Shown: piece by piece, positions 1 to 6,363 of the stretch
How the letters are laid out: the number at the start of each line of letters is the position of its first letter
Numbering within the stretch: the first letter of the stretch is position 1
NCBI GenBank assembly: GCA_030633185.1
Contig: DAOVTG010000135.1
Location: 1-6,895, forward strand
Length of the DNA stretch: 6,895 nt
Direction: 5' to 3'
Source: Deltaproteobacteria bacterium
GTDB lineage: Bacteria; Desulfobacterota; Anaeroferrophillalia; Anaeroferrophillales; Tharpellaceae
The notes under the pieces: generated by a model
Seen by the model: the letters and a program-made list of their open reading frames with translations, nothing else
The model's database searches: none
What the model was told of the DNA's origin: nothing
Program-made: the position numbers and the translations under genes

Positions 1-621
1 ATCGATCCTCGTAAAAATCAACCCTATGTCGATATCGGTTTTATGGGCTTAAAAGGTGGTTCCGGGGCGATTAAGGGGTGTGATGGTTACGATCATATCG
101 GTATGATTGACGCTTCCGGCGGTATTTTAGACCAGGATTATGAGATGTTTGAGCAGCAGACTCCTCATCTTTTACTCAAACATGAATATATCAGAGATTC
201 CGCCGGTGCCGGTCAATGGCGCGGCGGGTTGGGGGTTGAAACCAAGTTTGCCATCGGCAGCGATAATACGCGGGTGGTTACGTTTGGCGATGGTGATCAG
301 GAGCCCGCCTTCGGGGCGCATGGCGGTAAATCCGGCACCTTGAATACGATCAAACTGATCTATCCTGACAAAACCGTCTATGACACCACAACCAAAGATC
401 TGATTGAAGGGGTTGAGCGGGGAACTATCTTTTTTCAGCAGGCCGGTGGCGGCGGCGGTTACGGCGACCCCTCTTTACGCCCGGCGGCAAAGGTTCTTCG
501 TGATGTCAGAAATAGTGTAGTTTCTCCAGAACAGGCCCAAACCGATTACGGAGTCAAAGTAGATCCGCAAACAATGGAGATAGACCAGGAAGAGACTGTC
601 CGACTGCGGAGTGGAAATTAA
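1..621 (+). CDS. hyuB: Hydantoinase B/oxoprolinase family subunit (HyuB-like), 3' part only
   Basis: The reading frame is open from the first base and ends at TAA 619-621, giving the last 206 residues of a protein whose family is usually about 550-600 residues; the N-terminal two thirds lie outside the window. The C-terminus is typical of HyuB: a glycine-rich central part, then GGGGGYGDP at about residues 150-158, then the helix ending VLRDVRNSVVSPEQAQTDYGV. HyuB pairs with HyuA in ATP-dependent opening of cyclic amides (N-methylhydantoinase, 5-oxoprolinase); acetone and acetophenone carboxylase subunits belong to the same family. The enzymes are cytoplasmic. The partner HyuA is not in the window and would be expected just upstream. 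Next to a molybdenum hydroxylase and a CoA ligase, a lactam-opening role is likely, but a ketone carboxylase role cannot be excluded. The family call is firm; the substrate is unknown. Confidence 0.93.
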   Translation: MDPRKNQPYVDIGFMGLKGGSGAIKGCDGYDHIGMIDASGGILDQDYEMFEQQTPHLLLKHEYIRDSAGAGQWRGGLGVETKFAIGSDNTRVVTFGDGDQEPAFGAHGGKSGTLNTIKLIYPDKTVYDTTTKDLIEGVERGTIFFQQAGGGGGYGDPSLRPAAKVLRDVRNSVVSPEQAQTDYGVKVDPQTMEIDQEETVRLRSGN

Positions 622-789
622 TTCAAAATGGTCACAATGTGATCCCCGTCGAGACGGGTTGAACAAAAACCGCGACAAGAATTTCACTCAATCTCGGGCG
701 GGGTCATTTCTTGACTATGGCGTATCGAGATAATCGGATAAGCCGAAAAGTTGCCAATAGCCATTGTCAAGATGTGACCCCATTTATGA

Positions 790-825
790 GGGCGAAGCAA
801 TGTTCGCCGCTATCCTCTGTAACTT
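790..825 (+). repeat. Leader repeat module, copy 1 (GGGCGAAGC...TATCCTCTGTAACTT)
   Basis: Bases 791-825 align without gaps to 3369-3403, with 29 of 35 identical; the last 15, TATCCTCTGTAACTT, are exact. In both places the module lies in the leader of a gene, ending 38 bases before the ligase start here and 39 bases before the [2Fe-2S] subunit start in copy 2. The sequence between module and start codon is not conserved. It may be the end of a dispersed repeat or a regulatory element in the leader; the sequence alone does not decide. Confidence 0.55.
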
Positions 826-848
826 AAAATCAGGTCGTAATAAAAAAC

Positions 849-854
849 AAGGAG
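849..854 (+). promoter_or_regulatory. Ribosome binding site of the CoA ligase gene
   Basis: AAGGAG lies 9 bases before the ATG at 864. This is a good Shine-Dalgarno sequence at near-optimal distance and fixes the ligase start. Confidence 0.8.
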
Positions 855-863
855 CGATCATCG

Positions 864-2156
864 ATGTTGTTAAGATTTCCGCCCAAAGTGGAGAGTCGTG
901 AGGCTCTCAAGGAGTATCAGCTCAAAGGTCTTAAGTGGACGGTCAACCACGCCTTCAATAACTCCCCTTTCTTCAAAGAGAGTTTTAAGAAAGCTGGCGT
1001 AGCGCCGGGAGATATCAAAACGCTTGACGACCTTAAACGCTTACCCTTTACGACTGCGGATGACTTTCGCGATGGCTACCCATACCCGATGCTCTCGGTC
1101 GCCCATGAAAATATCGTCAGGATTCACGCCTCTTCAGGGACGACGGGTAAGCGGAAAATAGTTTGTTATACGCAGAAAGATATTGATGACTGGCTCGATA
1201 TGTTCAGCCGTTGTTACGAGATGGCCAACCTAACCCGCAACGACAAGGTTCAGATCTGTGTTGGTTATGGGGTCTGGACGGCGGGTGCCGGTTTTCAACT
1301 GGGCTGCGAACGTTTCGGCGCAATGGCGATTCCTTCCGGCCCGGGAAATCTTGAGATGCAGATGACGTTTTTAGAGGACTTCGGTACCACCGTCCTCTGC
1401 TGTACCGCCTCAATGGCACTTTTAGTCGCCCAGGAGGTAAAAAAACGCGGTCTTAAAGACAAGCTCAACCTGAAAAAGATTATCGCCGGCTCTGAACGCA
1501 CGAGCCCGGCCATGCGAACCAAAATCATGGAGCTTTTAGGGGTTGAAGAGTACTACGATATTCCGGGGCTTACCGAACTTTACGGCCCGGGAACCGGGCT
1601 CAGCTGCTCTGAAAGCGAAAATATCCACTACTGGGCCGACTATTACATTCTTGAGATTCTCGACCCCGAGACTCTGGAACCAGTGCCTCCCGGCGAGGTC
1701 GGCGAGATGGTCTACACGACCTTAAGCAAAGAGGCCGCCCCCTTAATCCGTTACCGTTCCCGCGATTTGACCCGGTTCATCGAAGAACCTTGCTCTTGTG
1801 GTTGTTTTCTTCCCCGCCACGCCCCGATTTTAGGCCGTAGTGACGATATGTTCGTCATCCGCGGGGTCAATGTCTACCCTAGTGAGATTGATATGATTCT
1901 CTCAAAATGCGGCGGCGTTGGCAGCGAATATCAGATCATCCTCGAACGTCGGGACGACGGCAAAGAGTACATGACGGTCAAGGTTGAACGGGCAGAGCTT
2001 GCAGATAAGCTCGCAGATGAAACAAGCGGCAAATGGATTTACGATCAAGTGCGGCAAAAAATAATGGTTACACCCATCATTGAGATTATCGACTACAACG
2101 AATTACCCCGCAGCGAACGTAAAACCAAACGGATATTTGATAATCGGGAGATATGA
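864..2156 (+). CDS. Phenylacetate-CoA ligase family protein (PaaK-like aryl/arylacetate-CoA ligase)
   Basis: This 430-residue protein has the usual full length of the PaaK family. Such AMP-forming enzymes join a carboxylic acid, typically phenylacetate or another aryl acid, to coenzyme A at the cost of ATP in the cytoplasm. The family motifs appear in order: phosphate-binding loop HASSGTTGK (88-96), FGTTVLCCT (173-181), adenine/acyl-binding GLTELYGPG (235-243), YRSRDLTR (297-304), hinge region GRSDDMFVIRGVNVYP (324-339), and C-terminal lysine region LPRSERKTKR (414-423). A cysteine cluster CSCGC at 310-314 sits where relatives often have CxCGR; a metal site is possible but unproven. The usual glycine before the C-terminal lysine is arginine here. 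The start is set by the AAGGAG site. Lying between a hydantoinase subunit and a molybdenum hydroxylase, it probably activates the substrate or an intermediate of the same pathway; an indoleacetate- or aminophenylsuccinate-type acid is one candidate. Confidence 0.94.
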   Translation: MLLRFPPKVESREALKEYQLKGLKWTVNHAFNNSPFFKESFKKAGVAPGDIKTLDDLKRLPFTTADDFRDGYPYPMLSVAHENIVRIHASSGTTGKRKIVCYTQKDIDDWLDMFSRCYEMANLTRNDKVQICVGYGVWTAGAGFQLGCERFGAMAIPSGPGNLEMQMTFLEDFGTTVLCCTASMALLVAQEVKKRGLKDKLNLKKIIAGSERTSPAMRTKIMELLGVEEYYDIPGLTELYGPGTGLSCSESENIHYWADYYILEILDPETLEPVPPGEVGEMVYTTLSKEAAPLIRYRSRDLTRFIEEPCSCGCFLPRHAPILGRSDDMFVIRGVNVYPSEIDMILSKCGGVGSEYQIILERRDDGKEYMTVKVERAELADKLADETSGKWIYDQVRQKIMVTPIIEIIDYNELPRSERKTKRIFDNREI

Positions 2157-2384
2157 TGTGAAGTGTGAAGGGTGAAAGGTGAAAATAGGTAAATATTCGG
2201 CGTTCGCGTTTTCTCGATGCGGGGACAGACCTCCAGCGAGGGCTTTTACCTTGGAGGGCACAAGAGCCCAAAACGGGCTGAGCTTGCGCCTGAGCAAAGC
2301 GAGGAAGTACCCTTGGGGTATCCGTCCTCGAAGTGGGCGAAGCAAAATTCTAGACTTTCTCGAAGATTATTAACAGGAAACTCC
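2157..2384. repeat. Repeat-bearing gap between CoA ligase and FAD subunit; REP-like element copy A
   Basis: The gap begins with a purine-rich, GTGAA-reiterated tract (2157-2185). A repeat follows from 2217 to about 2350. Its first 22 bases (2217-2238, core GGGGACAGACCTCCAGCG) are identical to 3297-3318, CGGGCTGAGCT at 2274-2284 recurs at 3339-3349, and GGGCGAAGCAAAATTC at 2335-2350 resembles 790-805 and 3368-3383. Several hairpins can form: CCTCCA/TGGAGG (2230-2235/2252-2257), AGCCC/GGGCT (2265-2269/2275-2279), and a two-part stem CGAGGA...TACCC/GGGTA...TCCTCG (2300-2330). A reading frame from ATG 2217 runs into the FAD subunit gene, but this stretch is repeat DNA and not part of the protein. 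No T-tract terminator is seen, so transcription may continue through. Confidence 0.65.
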
Positions 2385-3251
2385 ATGAACCATTTCAATT
2401 ACCAACGACCGAGCTCTCTTAAAGAAGCCTTCAACGCAAAAAGTAACTTCCCTGAAAACTCTCTCTTTGTCGCTGGCGGTAGTGATATTTTTCTCCTCTT
2501 AAAGAAAAATATCATCGCTCCCGATCAGCTGATCTCGCTCCGCTCCATTCCCGAACTTAAAGGGATCGATAAAACCGGAAGCCGGATAATCATCGGCAGT
2601 GGCACCACCATTCGCGAAATCGAAAAATCTGAACTTATCCAAAAATATTGCCCCGCTCTCTATGATGCGGTCAGCAATATGGCCTCGGTTCAGATCAGAA
2701 ATGTTGCGACCTTAGGCGGTAATATAGTCAATGCCTCGCCCGGTGCCGATACCGCAGCCCCTCTCCTCATCTATGACGCCAAGGTTATTGTCATCAACTC
2801 GCAATTTGAGGAAAGAATTGTTCCCCTGAGCAATTTCTTTAAAGGGCCGAAACGGGTTCACCTTAATAAAAACGAACTGGTCAAAGGATTTATCCTTGAA
2901 ATTCCGGCAATCGGTTCGGGCTCGGCCTATCTTAAATTCATGAAACGCAAAGCCATGGATCTCGCCAACGTCGGCGTCGCTGTTCAGCTCTTAATTGAAA
3001 AAGATATCTGCCAGGATATAAAAATTGCCCTGGCCACAGTCGCCCCGACTTCAATCCGGGCCGTAAAGACGGAAGCATTTTTAAGAGGAAAAAGCCTCAC
3101 CGAAGCAAACCTTATCCAAGCCGGTGAGATCGCCGCCACTGAAATCTCCCCAATCGACGACTTCCGAGGTAAAGCCTGGCACAAAATCGAAGTCGTCAAA
3201 GCCTACATAAAACGCGCCTCAATACTCGCAAAAGAAAGAAGCAACCTTTGA
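2385..3251 (+). CDS. Molybdenum hydroxylase, FAD-binding medium subunit (CoxM/XdhB-like)
   Basis: The subunit carries FAD and passes electrons from the iron-sulfur subunit to the electron acceptor in xanthine dehydrogenase-family enzymes. The 288 residues match the usual length of about 280-300. Both FAD signatures are present: AGGSDIFLLLK near residues 30-40, and QIRNVATLGGNIVNASPGAD (103-122), the TIGGN-type pyrophosphate loop. The C-terminal part (about 180-280) fits the CO dehydrogenase flavoprotein C-terminal domain. Only two cysteines are present, so the extra [4Fe-4S] loop that marks the beta subunit of 4-hydroxybenzoyl-CoA reductase is missing; a hydroxylase running in the oxidative direction is more likely. 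ATG 2385 is preferred because AGGA lies 8-11 bases upstream and the protein then begins in the family's normal way. An in-frame ATG at 2217 would add 56 residues encoded by repeat DNA. It is the first gene of an M-S-L subunit order. Confidence 0.93.
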   Translation: MNHFNYQRPSSLKEAFNAKSNFPENSLFVAGGSDIFLLLKKNIIAPDQLISLRSIPELKGIDKTGSRIIIGSGTTIREIEKSELIQKYCPALYDAVSNMASVQIRNVATLGGNIVNASPGADTAAPLLIYDAKVIVINSQFEERIVPLSNFFKGPKRVHLNKNELVKGFILEIPAIGSGSAYLKFMKRKAMDLANVGVAVQLLIEKDICQDIKIALATVAPTSIRAVKTEAFLRGKSLTEANLIQAGEIAATEISPIDDFRGKAWHKIEVVKAYIKRASILAKERSNL

Positions 3252-3442
3252 TTTCAGTTAGCCACAGACATTGAAGCTTTTGTCCAAACTGCCGAAATGC
3301 GGGGACAGACCTCCAGCGCGGGGCCTTTGGCCCCAATGCGGGCTGAGCTCTGTCCCCTTGCGAAGCAGGGCGAAGCGAAGTTCAACATTATCCTCTGTAA
3401 CTTTGTGTCGAATTCACACCCCCAAAAAGAGGTTTAACTGAT
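3252..3442. repeat. Repeat-bearing gap between FAD and [2Fe-2S] subunits; REP-like element copy B
   Basis: This gap separates two subunits that are often encoded back to back. From 3297 it carries a second, better kept copy of the repeat seen at 2217. Inverted ends GGGGACAGACCTC (3301-3313) and GAGCTCTGTCCCC (3345-3357) pair at 12 of 13 positions and enclose a perfect GGGGCC-TTT-GGCCCC hairpin (3320-3334). The leader module GGGCGAAGC...TATCCTCTGTAACTT follows at 3368-3403 as its second copy. The hairpins lack a T run, so they are not classical terminators, but they could pause transcription, block RNA decay or change the amounts of the flanking subunits. No gene is seen in the gap. Confidence 0.68.
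3428..3433 (+). promoter_or_regulatory. Ribosome binding site of the [2Fe-2S] subunit gene
   Basis: AGAGGT lies 9 bases before ATG 3443. It supports this start and shows that the gene has its own translation initiation despite the repeat upstream. Confidence 0.65.
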
Positions 3443-3928
3443 ATGACAAAACTCACCTTCACCCTAAACGGCGACCAAGTCGAAACCTGGATCGAGGAAC
3501 ACGAGATGCTCCTCGATATTCTGCGGGAAAACTTCAACCTGCTCGGTGCCCGGGAGGGCTGCGGTATGGGTGAATGCGGGGCTTGTACGGTGCTGGTTAA
3601 CGGTTTAAATATCAACAGTTGCCTCTTTCCGGCTCTGGAGGTCGAGGGTCAGATGGTTGAAACTGTCGAAGGCCTCCAAAATGCCGGAAAATTTCACCCC
3701 CTGCAACAGGCCTTCCTCGATAACGGTGCTTCCCAATGCGGCTTCTGTACGCCGGGAATGTTGATGTCGGCCAAAGCCTTTCTCGACGAGAAGCAAACCA
3801 ACCCAAAAACTGTAGCTGAAATCGTAACCGAGGCGGAGATCAAACGGGCATTGGCGGGGAATCTTTGTCGTTGTACCGGCTATTTTCAGATTATCGATGC
3901 AGTAAAGGCGGCGGCAAAGGAGCAATAA
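3443..3928 (+). CDS. Molybdenum hydroxylase, [2Fe-2S] small subunit (CoxS/XdhC-like)
   Basis: The 161-residue protein has the normal length of the small subunit, which relays electrons from the molybdenum centre to FAD through two [2Fe-2S] clusters. The N-terminal plant-ferredoxin-like domain holds the first cluster with cysteines 40, 45, 48 and 60 (GCGMGECGACTVLVNG). The C-terminal helical domain holds the second with QCGFCTPG (cysteines 99 and 102) and LCRCTGY (cysteines 142 and 144). All eight cluster ligands are present, and the glutamine before CGFC is the residue that contacts the molybdopterin cofactor in relatives. There is no signal peptide, so it acts in the cytoplasm. The stop is 7 bases before the large subunit start, so the two are co-transcribed and probably translationally linked. 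Confidence 0.97.
   Translation: MTKLTFTLNGDQVETWIEEHEMLLDILRENFNLLGAREGCGMGECGACTVLVNGLNINSCLFPALEVEGQMVETVEGLQNAGKFHPLQQAFLDNGASQCGFCTPGMLMSAKAFLDEKQTNPKTVAEIVTEAEIKRALAGNLCRCTGYFQIIDAVKAAAKEQ
3917..3922 (+). promoter_or_regulatory. Probable ribosome binding site of the large subunit, inside the small subunit gene
   Basis: AAGGAG lies within the last codons of the small subunit gene, 13 bases before ATG 3936, rather far; AAGAG at 3927-3931 is weaker and only 4 bases away. The start may therefore depend partly on ribosomes finishing the upstream gene. No other ATG or GTG start is seen in the few codons upstream in this frame. Confidence 0.5.
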
Positions 3929-3935
3929 GAGTATC

Positions 3936-6302
3936 ATGCAGACCCTAAATCACATCGGCAAACGGCTGCCGAAAATGGACGCTCCCGAGAAAATCAACGC
4001 TCAAGCCACCTACATCAATGATCTTCACGTTCCGAATATGCTCTACGGCAAGATCAAACGTAGTGAACACGCTCACGCCATTATAAAAAATATCGATATC
4101 AGCAAAGCCGAAAAACTTTCCGGAGTAAAAGCGGTTTTAACACGAGATACCAACCCGGCCAAGGATTTTCGCATCGGTTTTATCCAGGACAACCCGCCGA
4201 TCAAGGATGATAAAGTCAGACAATTTCGCGATGAGGTCGCCGCCGTTGCCGCCACCTCTCCGGGAATCGCGGCCGCAGCCTGCAAACTTATCGAAGTCGA
4301 ATATGAACCGCTCCCCGGCGTCTTTGACCCGATAGAGGCCGCCAAAGCGGATGCTCCCCTGATCCACGAGACCGATTTTCGCGGTAACCCGATCAAAAAA
4401 AATACCCTGCCGGTTCGCTGGCAGATCAGCGACGGTGATCTCGAGTACCAGAAAAAGAGATCAAAACATATCGTCTCCGGTACCTATAAAACCGGCTGGG
4501 CTCATCACTGTTGCATGGGCACCACCGGTATAATTGCTGAATTCGACTATAAACAGAACCTTAAAGTCAATATGCCGACCCAGATCCCCTTTCTGGTGCA
4601 AAATGACCTCAACAAACTTCTTAACGCCCTGGGTCTGAAACACAAAAACACCCGGGTGATCTCGCCGACTATCGGCGGCGCTTTCGGCAATAAACTTGAT
4701 ACCCACTGCTATGAATACATCGCCGTGCTCTTAGCCTTCATGGCGGGCCGGGCGGTTAAGATTATGTTTGACCGGGAGGAGGAGTTTGTCGGCATGGCCC
4801 CGCGCCAGCCGTCGATCATCAAGATCACCCAGGGTTGTGATGAGAACGGCAAACTCACGTTTCGAGAGGCCGAAGCGATCCTCGATAACGGCGCCTACAC
4901 CTCCTGGGGGGCGACCGTGCCTTCGGTAATGTATGTCCCGATGACCTCGCTCTATCGGGTTCCGGCGGTCGATTTTACGGCCACGTGTGTCTATACTAAT
5001 AATATTTTTAGCCAGGCTTTTCGCGGCTATGGCAATCCGCAAGCCACCTTTGCCATCGAAAGTTCAATGGATGATCTTTCCGTAAAAGCGGGCATCGATC
5101 CCCTCGAAATGCGTCTCATAAACGCCAACCAACCCAATGAAACCACGCCGATGGGCCTCAAAATCTCATCCTGCGGCCTTACGGAGTGCATTGAGACGGT
5201 CAAAGAGAAACTGGATTGGGAAAAGCCCCGCCGGAAAAATCGAGGCCTGGGTGTCGCCACTTTGGTGCACGTCGGCGGCGGCGCCCGGATCTATAAATCG
5301 GACGGCCACGGCATGATTTTAAAGATGGACGATTTCGGCAAGGTCTCAATTATGACCGGTGCGGTTGAAATCGGTCAAGGCTCTGAAACCTCGATCGCCC
5401 AGACCGTCGCTGAAATTCTCGGCATTTTACCTGACGATATCACGGTTATCCGTCACGATACTGCAATCTGCCCCTGGGATGTCGGTACCCACGCCAGCCG
5501 CCAGATGTTTCTCTCCTGTAAAGCCGCAATCCGCTGCGCCAGTGACGCGAAGGATAAAATTCTACAATTTGCCGCAAACCACATGAAAGAAGAGGTGCTT
5601 AGGCAAAACCGCAAGAATGAAAATTTCACAGACGACCTCCTCCCGCTTCTGGATAATGCTGCAAACTTTACAATCAACAACCGCAGAGTATTCCTCAAGG
5701 CACATCCCGAACGGACTGAGTACTCGACCACCATCGAAGTCCTCCTGCGCCATTCCCACTACCGCAGCGATGGTAAAGGCGAGATGGTCATTACCCATAC
5801 TTTCTATGAGCCCGAAACCGAAATGATGAATTCGAAGACGTCGAAGGGCAACATCTCGGAAACCTACGTTTTCGCCGCCCACGGAGTTGAAGTCGAGGTC
5901 GACCCGGAGACCGGTCAGGTTGAAATTATCCGCTTTGTCGCCGCTCACGATATCGGCAAAGCGATCAACCCGATGCTGGTCGAAGGCCAGATCTACGGCG
6001 GCGTCATCCAGGGCGTTGGCTATGCCCTGATGGAAGAGATGCTCCTGGATAAAGGTAAAATCCTGAATCCCGATCTCTTAGACTACAAAATCCCAACTAT
6101 GATGGATACCTTCCCCATGGAGATCGCCCTGATCGAAACCCAAGACCCGCATGGCCCCTTCGGTGCCAAAGGCATCGGCGAAGTCGGCATCATCCCGGTC
6201 GCCCCGGCCATTGCCAACGCCATTAACGATGCCATCGGCATAAGATTAACCGAGATTCCATTTACGTGTGAAAGAGTGCTGGAGGCGATAAGAAAGAAAT
6301 AA
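3936..6302 (+). CDS. Molybdenum hydroxylase, molybdopterin-binding large subunit (CoxL/XdhA/HcrA-like)
   Basis: The 788-residue protein is the catalytic subunit of a xanthine dehydrogenase-family enzyme, which inserts an oxygen from water into a carbon next to a ring nitrogen or into an aldehyde. The a/b hammerhead domain occupies about residues 17-143 and the molybdopterin-binding domain the rest. Family motifs are GGAFGNK (247-253), AFRGYGNPQ (361-369, with the substrate-pocket arginine), EIGQGSET (478-485, cofactor contact), DVGTHASR (515-522) and GPFGAKGIGE (740-749), whose Glu749 matches the catalytic base of the family. Length is standard and no key motif is missing. Residues 190-197 read HHCCMGTT, a position where many relatives have a conserved glutamate-proline; this may reflect a particular substrate group. 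It has no signal peptide. It ends the operon, 7 bases from its stop to the stem of a strong terminator. Its partners are the two genes just upstream. The substrate is not determined by sequence; an indole- or other N-heterocycle-type acid is suggested by the neighbours. Confidence 0.95.
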   Translation: MQTLNHIGKRLPKMDAPEKINAQATYINDLHVPNMLYGKIKRSEHAHAIIKNIDISKAEKLSGVKAVLTRDTNPAKDFRIGFIQDNPPIKDDKVRQFRDEVAAVAATSPGIAAAACKLIEVEYEPLPGVFDPIEAAKADAPLIHETDFRGNPIKKNTLPVRWQISDGDLEYQKKRSKHIVSGTYKTGWAHHCCMGTTGIIAEFDYKQNLKVNMPTQIPFLVQNDLNKLLNALGLKHKNTRVISPTIGGAFGNKLDTHCYEYIAVLLAFMAGRAVKIMFDREEEFVGMAPRQPSIIKITQGCDENGKLTFREAEAILDNGAYTSWGATVPSVMYVPMTSLYRVPAVDFTATCVYTNNIFSQAFRGYGNPQATFAIESSMDDLSVKAGIDPLEMRLINANQPNETTPMGLKISSCGLTECIETVKEKLDWEKPRRKNRGLGVATLVHVGGGARIYKSDGHGMILKMDDFGKVSIMTGAVEIGQGSETSIAQTVAEILGILPDDITVIRHDTAICPWDVGTHASRQMFLSCKAAIRCASDAKDKILQFAANHMKEEVLRQNRKNENFTDDLLPLLDNAANFTINNRRVFLKAHPERTEYSTTIEVLLRHSHYRSDGKGEMVITHTFYEPETEMMNSKTSKGNISETYVFAAHGVEVEVDPETGQVEIIRFVAAHDIGKAINPMLVEGQIYGGVIQGVGYALMEEMLLDKGKILNPDLLDYKIPTMMDTFPMEIALIETQDPHGPFGAKGIGEVGIIPVAPAIANAINDAIGIRLTEIPFTCERVLEAIRKK

Positions 6303-6309
6303 CTTCCAA

Positions 6310-6352
6310 CAAGAAAAGCCCGGCGATATTCACCGGGCTTTTCTTGTTTTTT
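6310..6352 (+). terminator. Strong intrinsic terminator of the hydroxylase operon
   Basis: CAAGAAAAGCCCGG (6310-6323) pairs perfectly with CCGGGCTTTTCTTG (6333-6346) around a 9-base loop. The stem extends by two A-T pairs, and six T follow at 6347-6352. It lies directly after the large subunit stop and marks the end of the transcript. The stem has an A run on its left side too, but on the minus strand only a partial T tract results, so its main direction is +. Confidence 0.93.
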
Positions 6353-6363
6353 CGTTGTTCAGG

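Larger units (their letters stand above)
622..863. repeat. Repeat-bearing gap between hydantoinase subunit and CoA ligase, with imperfect inverted repeat
   Basis: This 242-base gap has no convincing gene. It contains an imperfect inverted repeat with 22-base arms at 700-721 and 760-781 (19 of 22 positions pair); its ends read GGGGTCATTTCTTGAC and GTCAAGATGTGACCCC. A further related tract, GTCACAATGTGATCCCC, lies at 631-647, and a small GC hairpin (CCCGT/ACGGG) at 645-658 has no T run, so it is not an intrinsic terminator. GGGGTCA-type ends enclosing a short palindrome resemble REP/MITE elements mobilised by REP-associated tyrosine transposases; that link comes from memory of similar elements, not from a search. 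The right part (790-825) holds motifs shared with the gap at 3252-3442. Confidence 0.6.

Noticed and set aside
632..642. TCACA-A-TGTGA palindrome as a CRP/FNR-type operator.
   Set aside because: The half-sites are in the opposite order and spacing to a CRP site, and the tract belongs to the repeat family in this gap.
645..658. Intrinsic terminator after the hydantoinase gene.
   Set aside because: The CCCGT/ACGGG stem has only five pairs and no T run follows.
2217..2384. A 56-residue N-terminal extension of the FAD subunit from ATG 2217.
   Set aside because: The stretch is repeat DNA whose first 22 bases recur exactly at 3297, it has no ribosome binding site, and the family begins normally at ATG 2385, which has one.
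2217..3403. CRISPR-like repeats.
   Set aside because: Copies are about 1 kb apart with genes between them, and there is no regular repeat-spacer unit.
5562..5948. Long minus-strand open frame (128 codons) inside the large subunit gene, and similar ones at 4073-4396 and 3605-3937.
   Set aside because: They lie opposite strongly conserved hydroxylase genes, show no recognisable motif and look like frames opened by the codon pattern of the real genes.
2385..6302. 4-hydroxybenzoyl-CoA reductase (HcrABC).
   Set aside because: The medium subunit lacks the additional cysteine-rich [4Fe-4S] loop; only family membership is supported.
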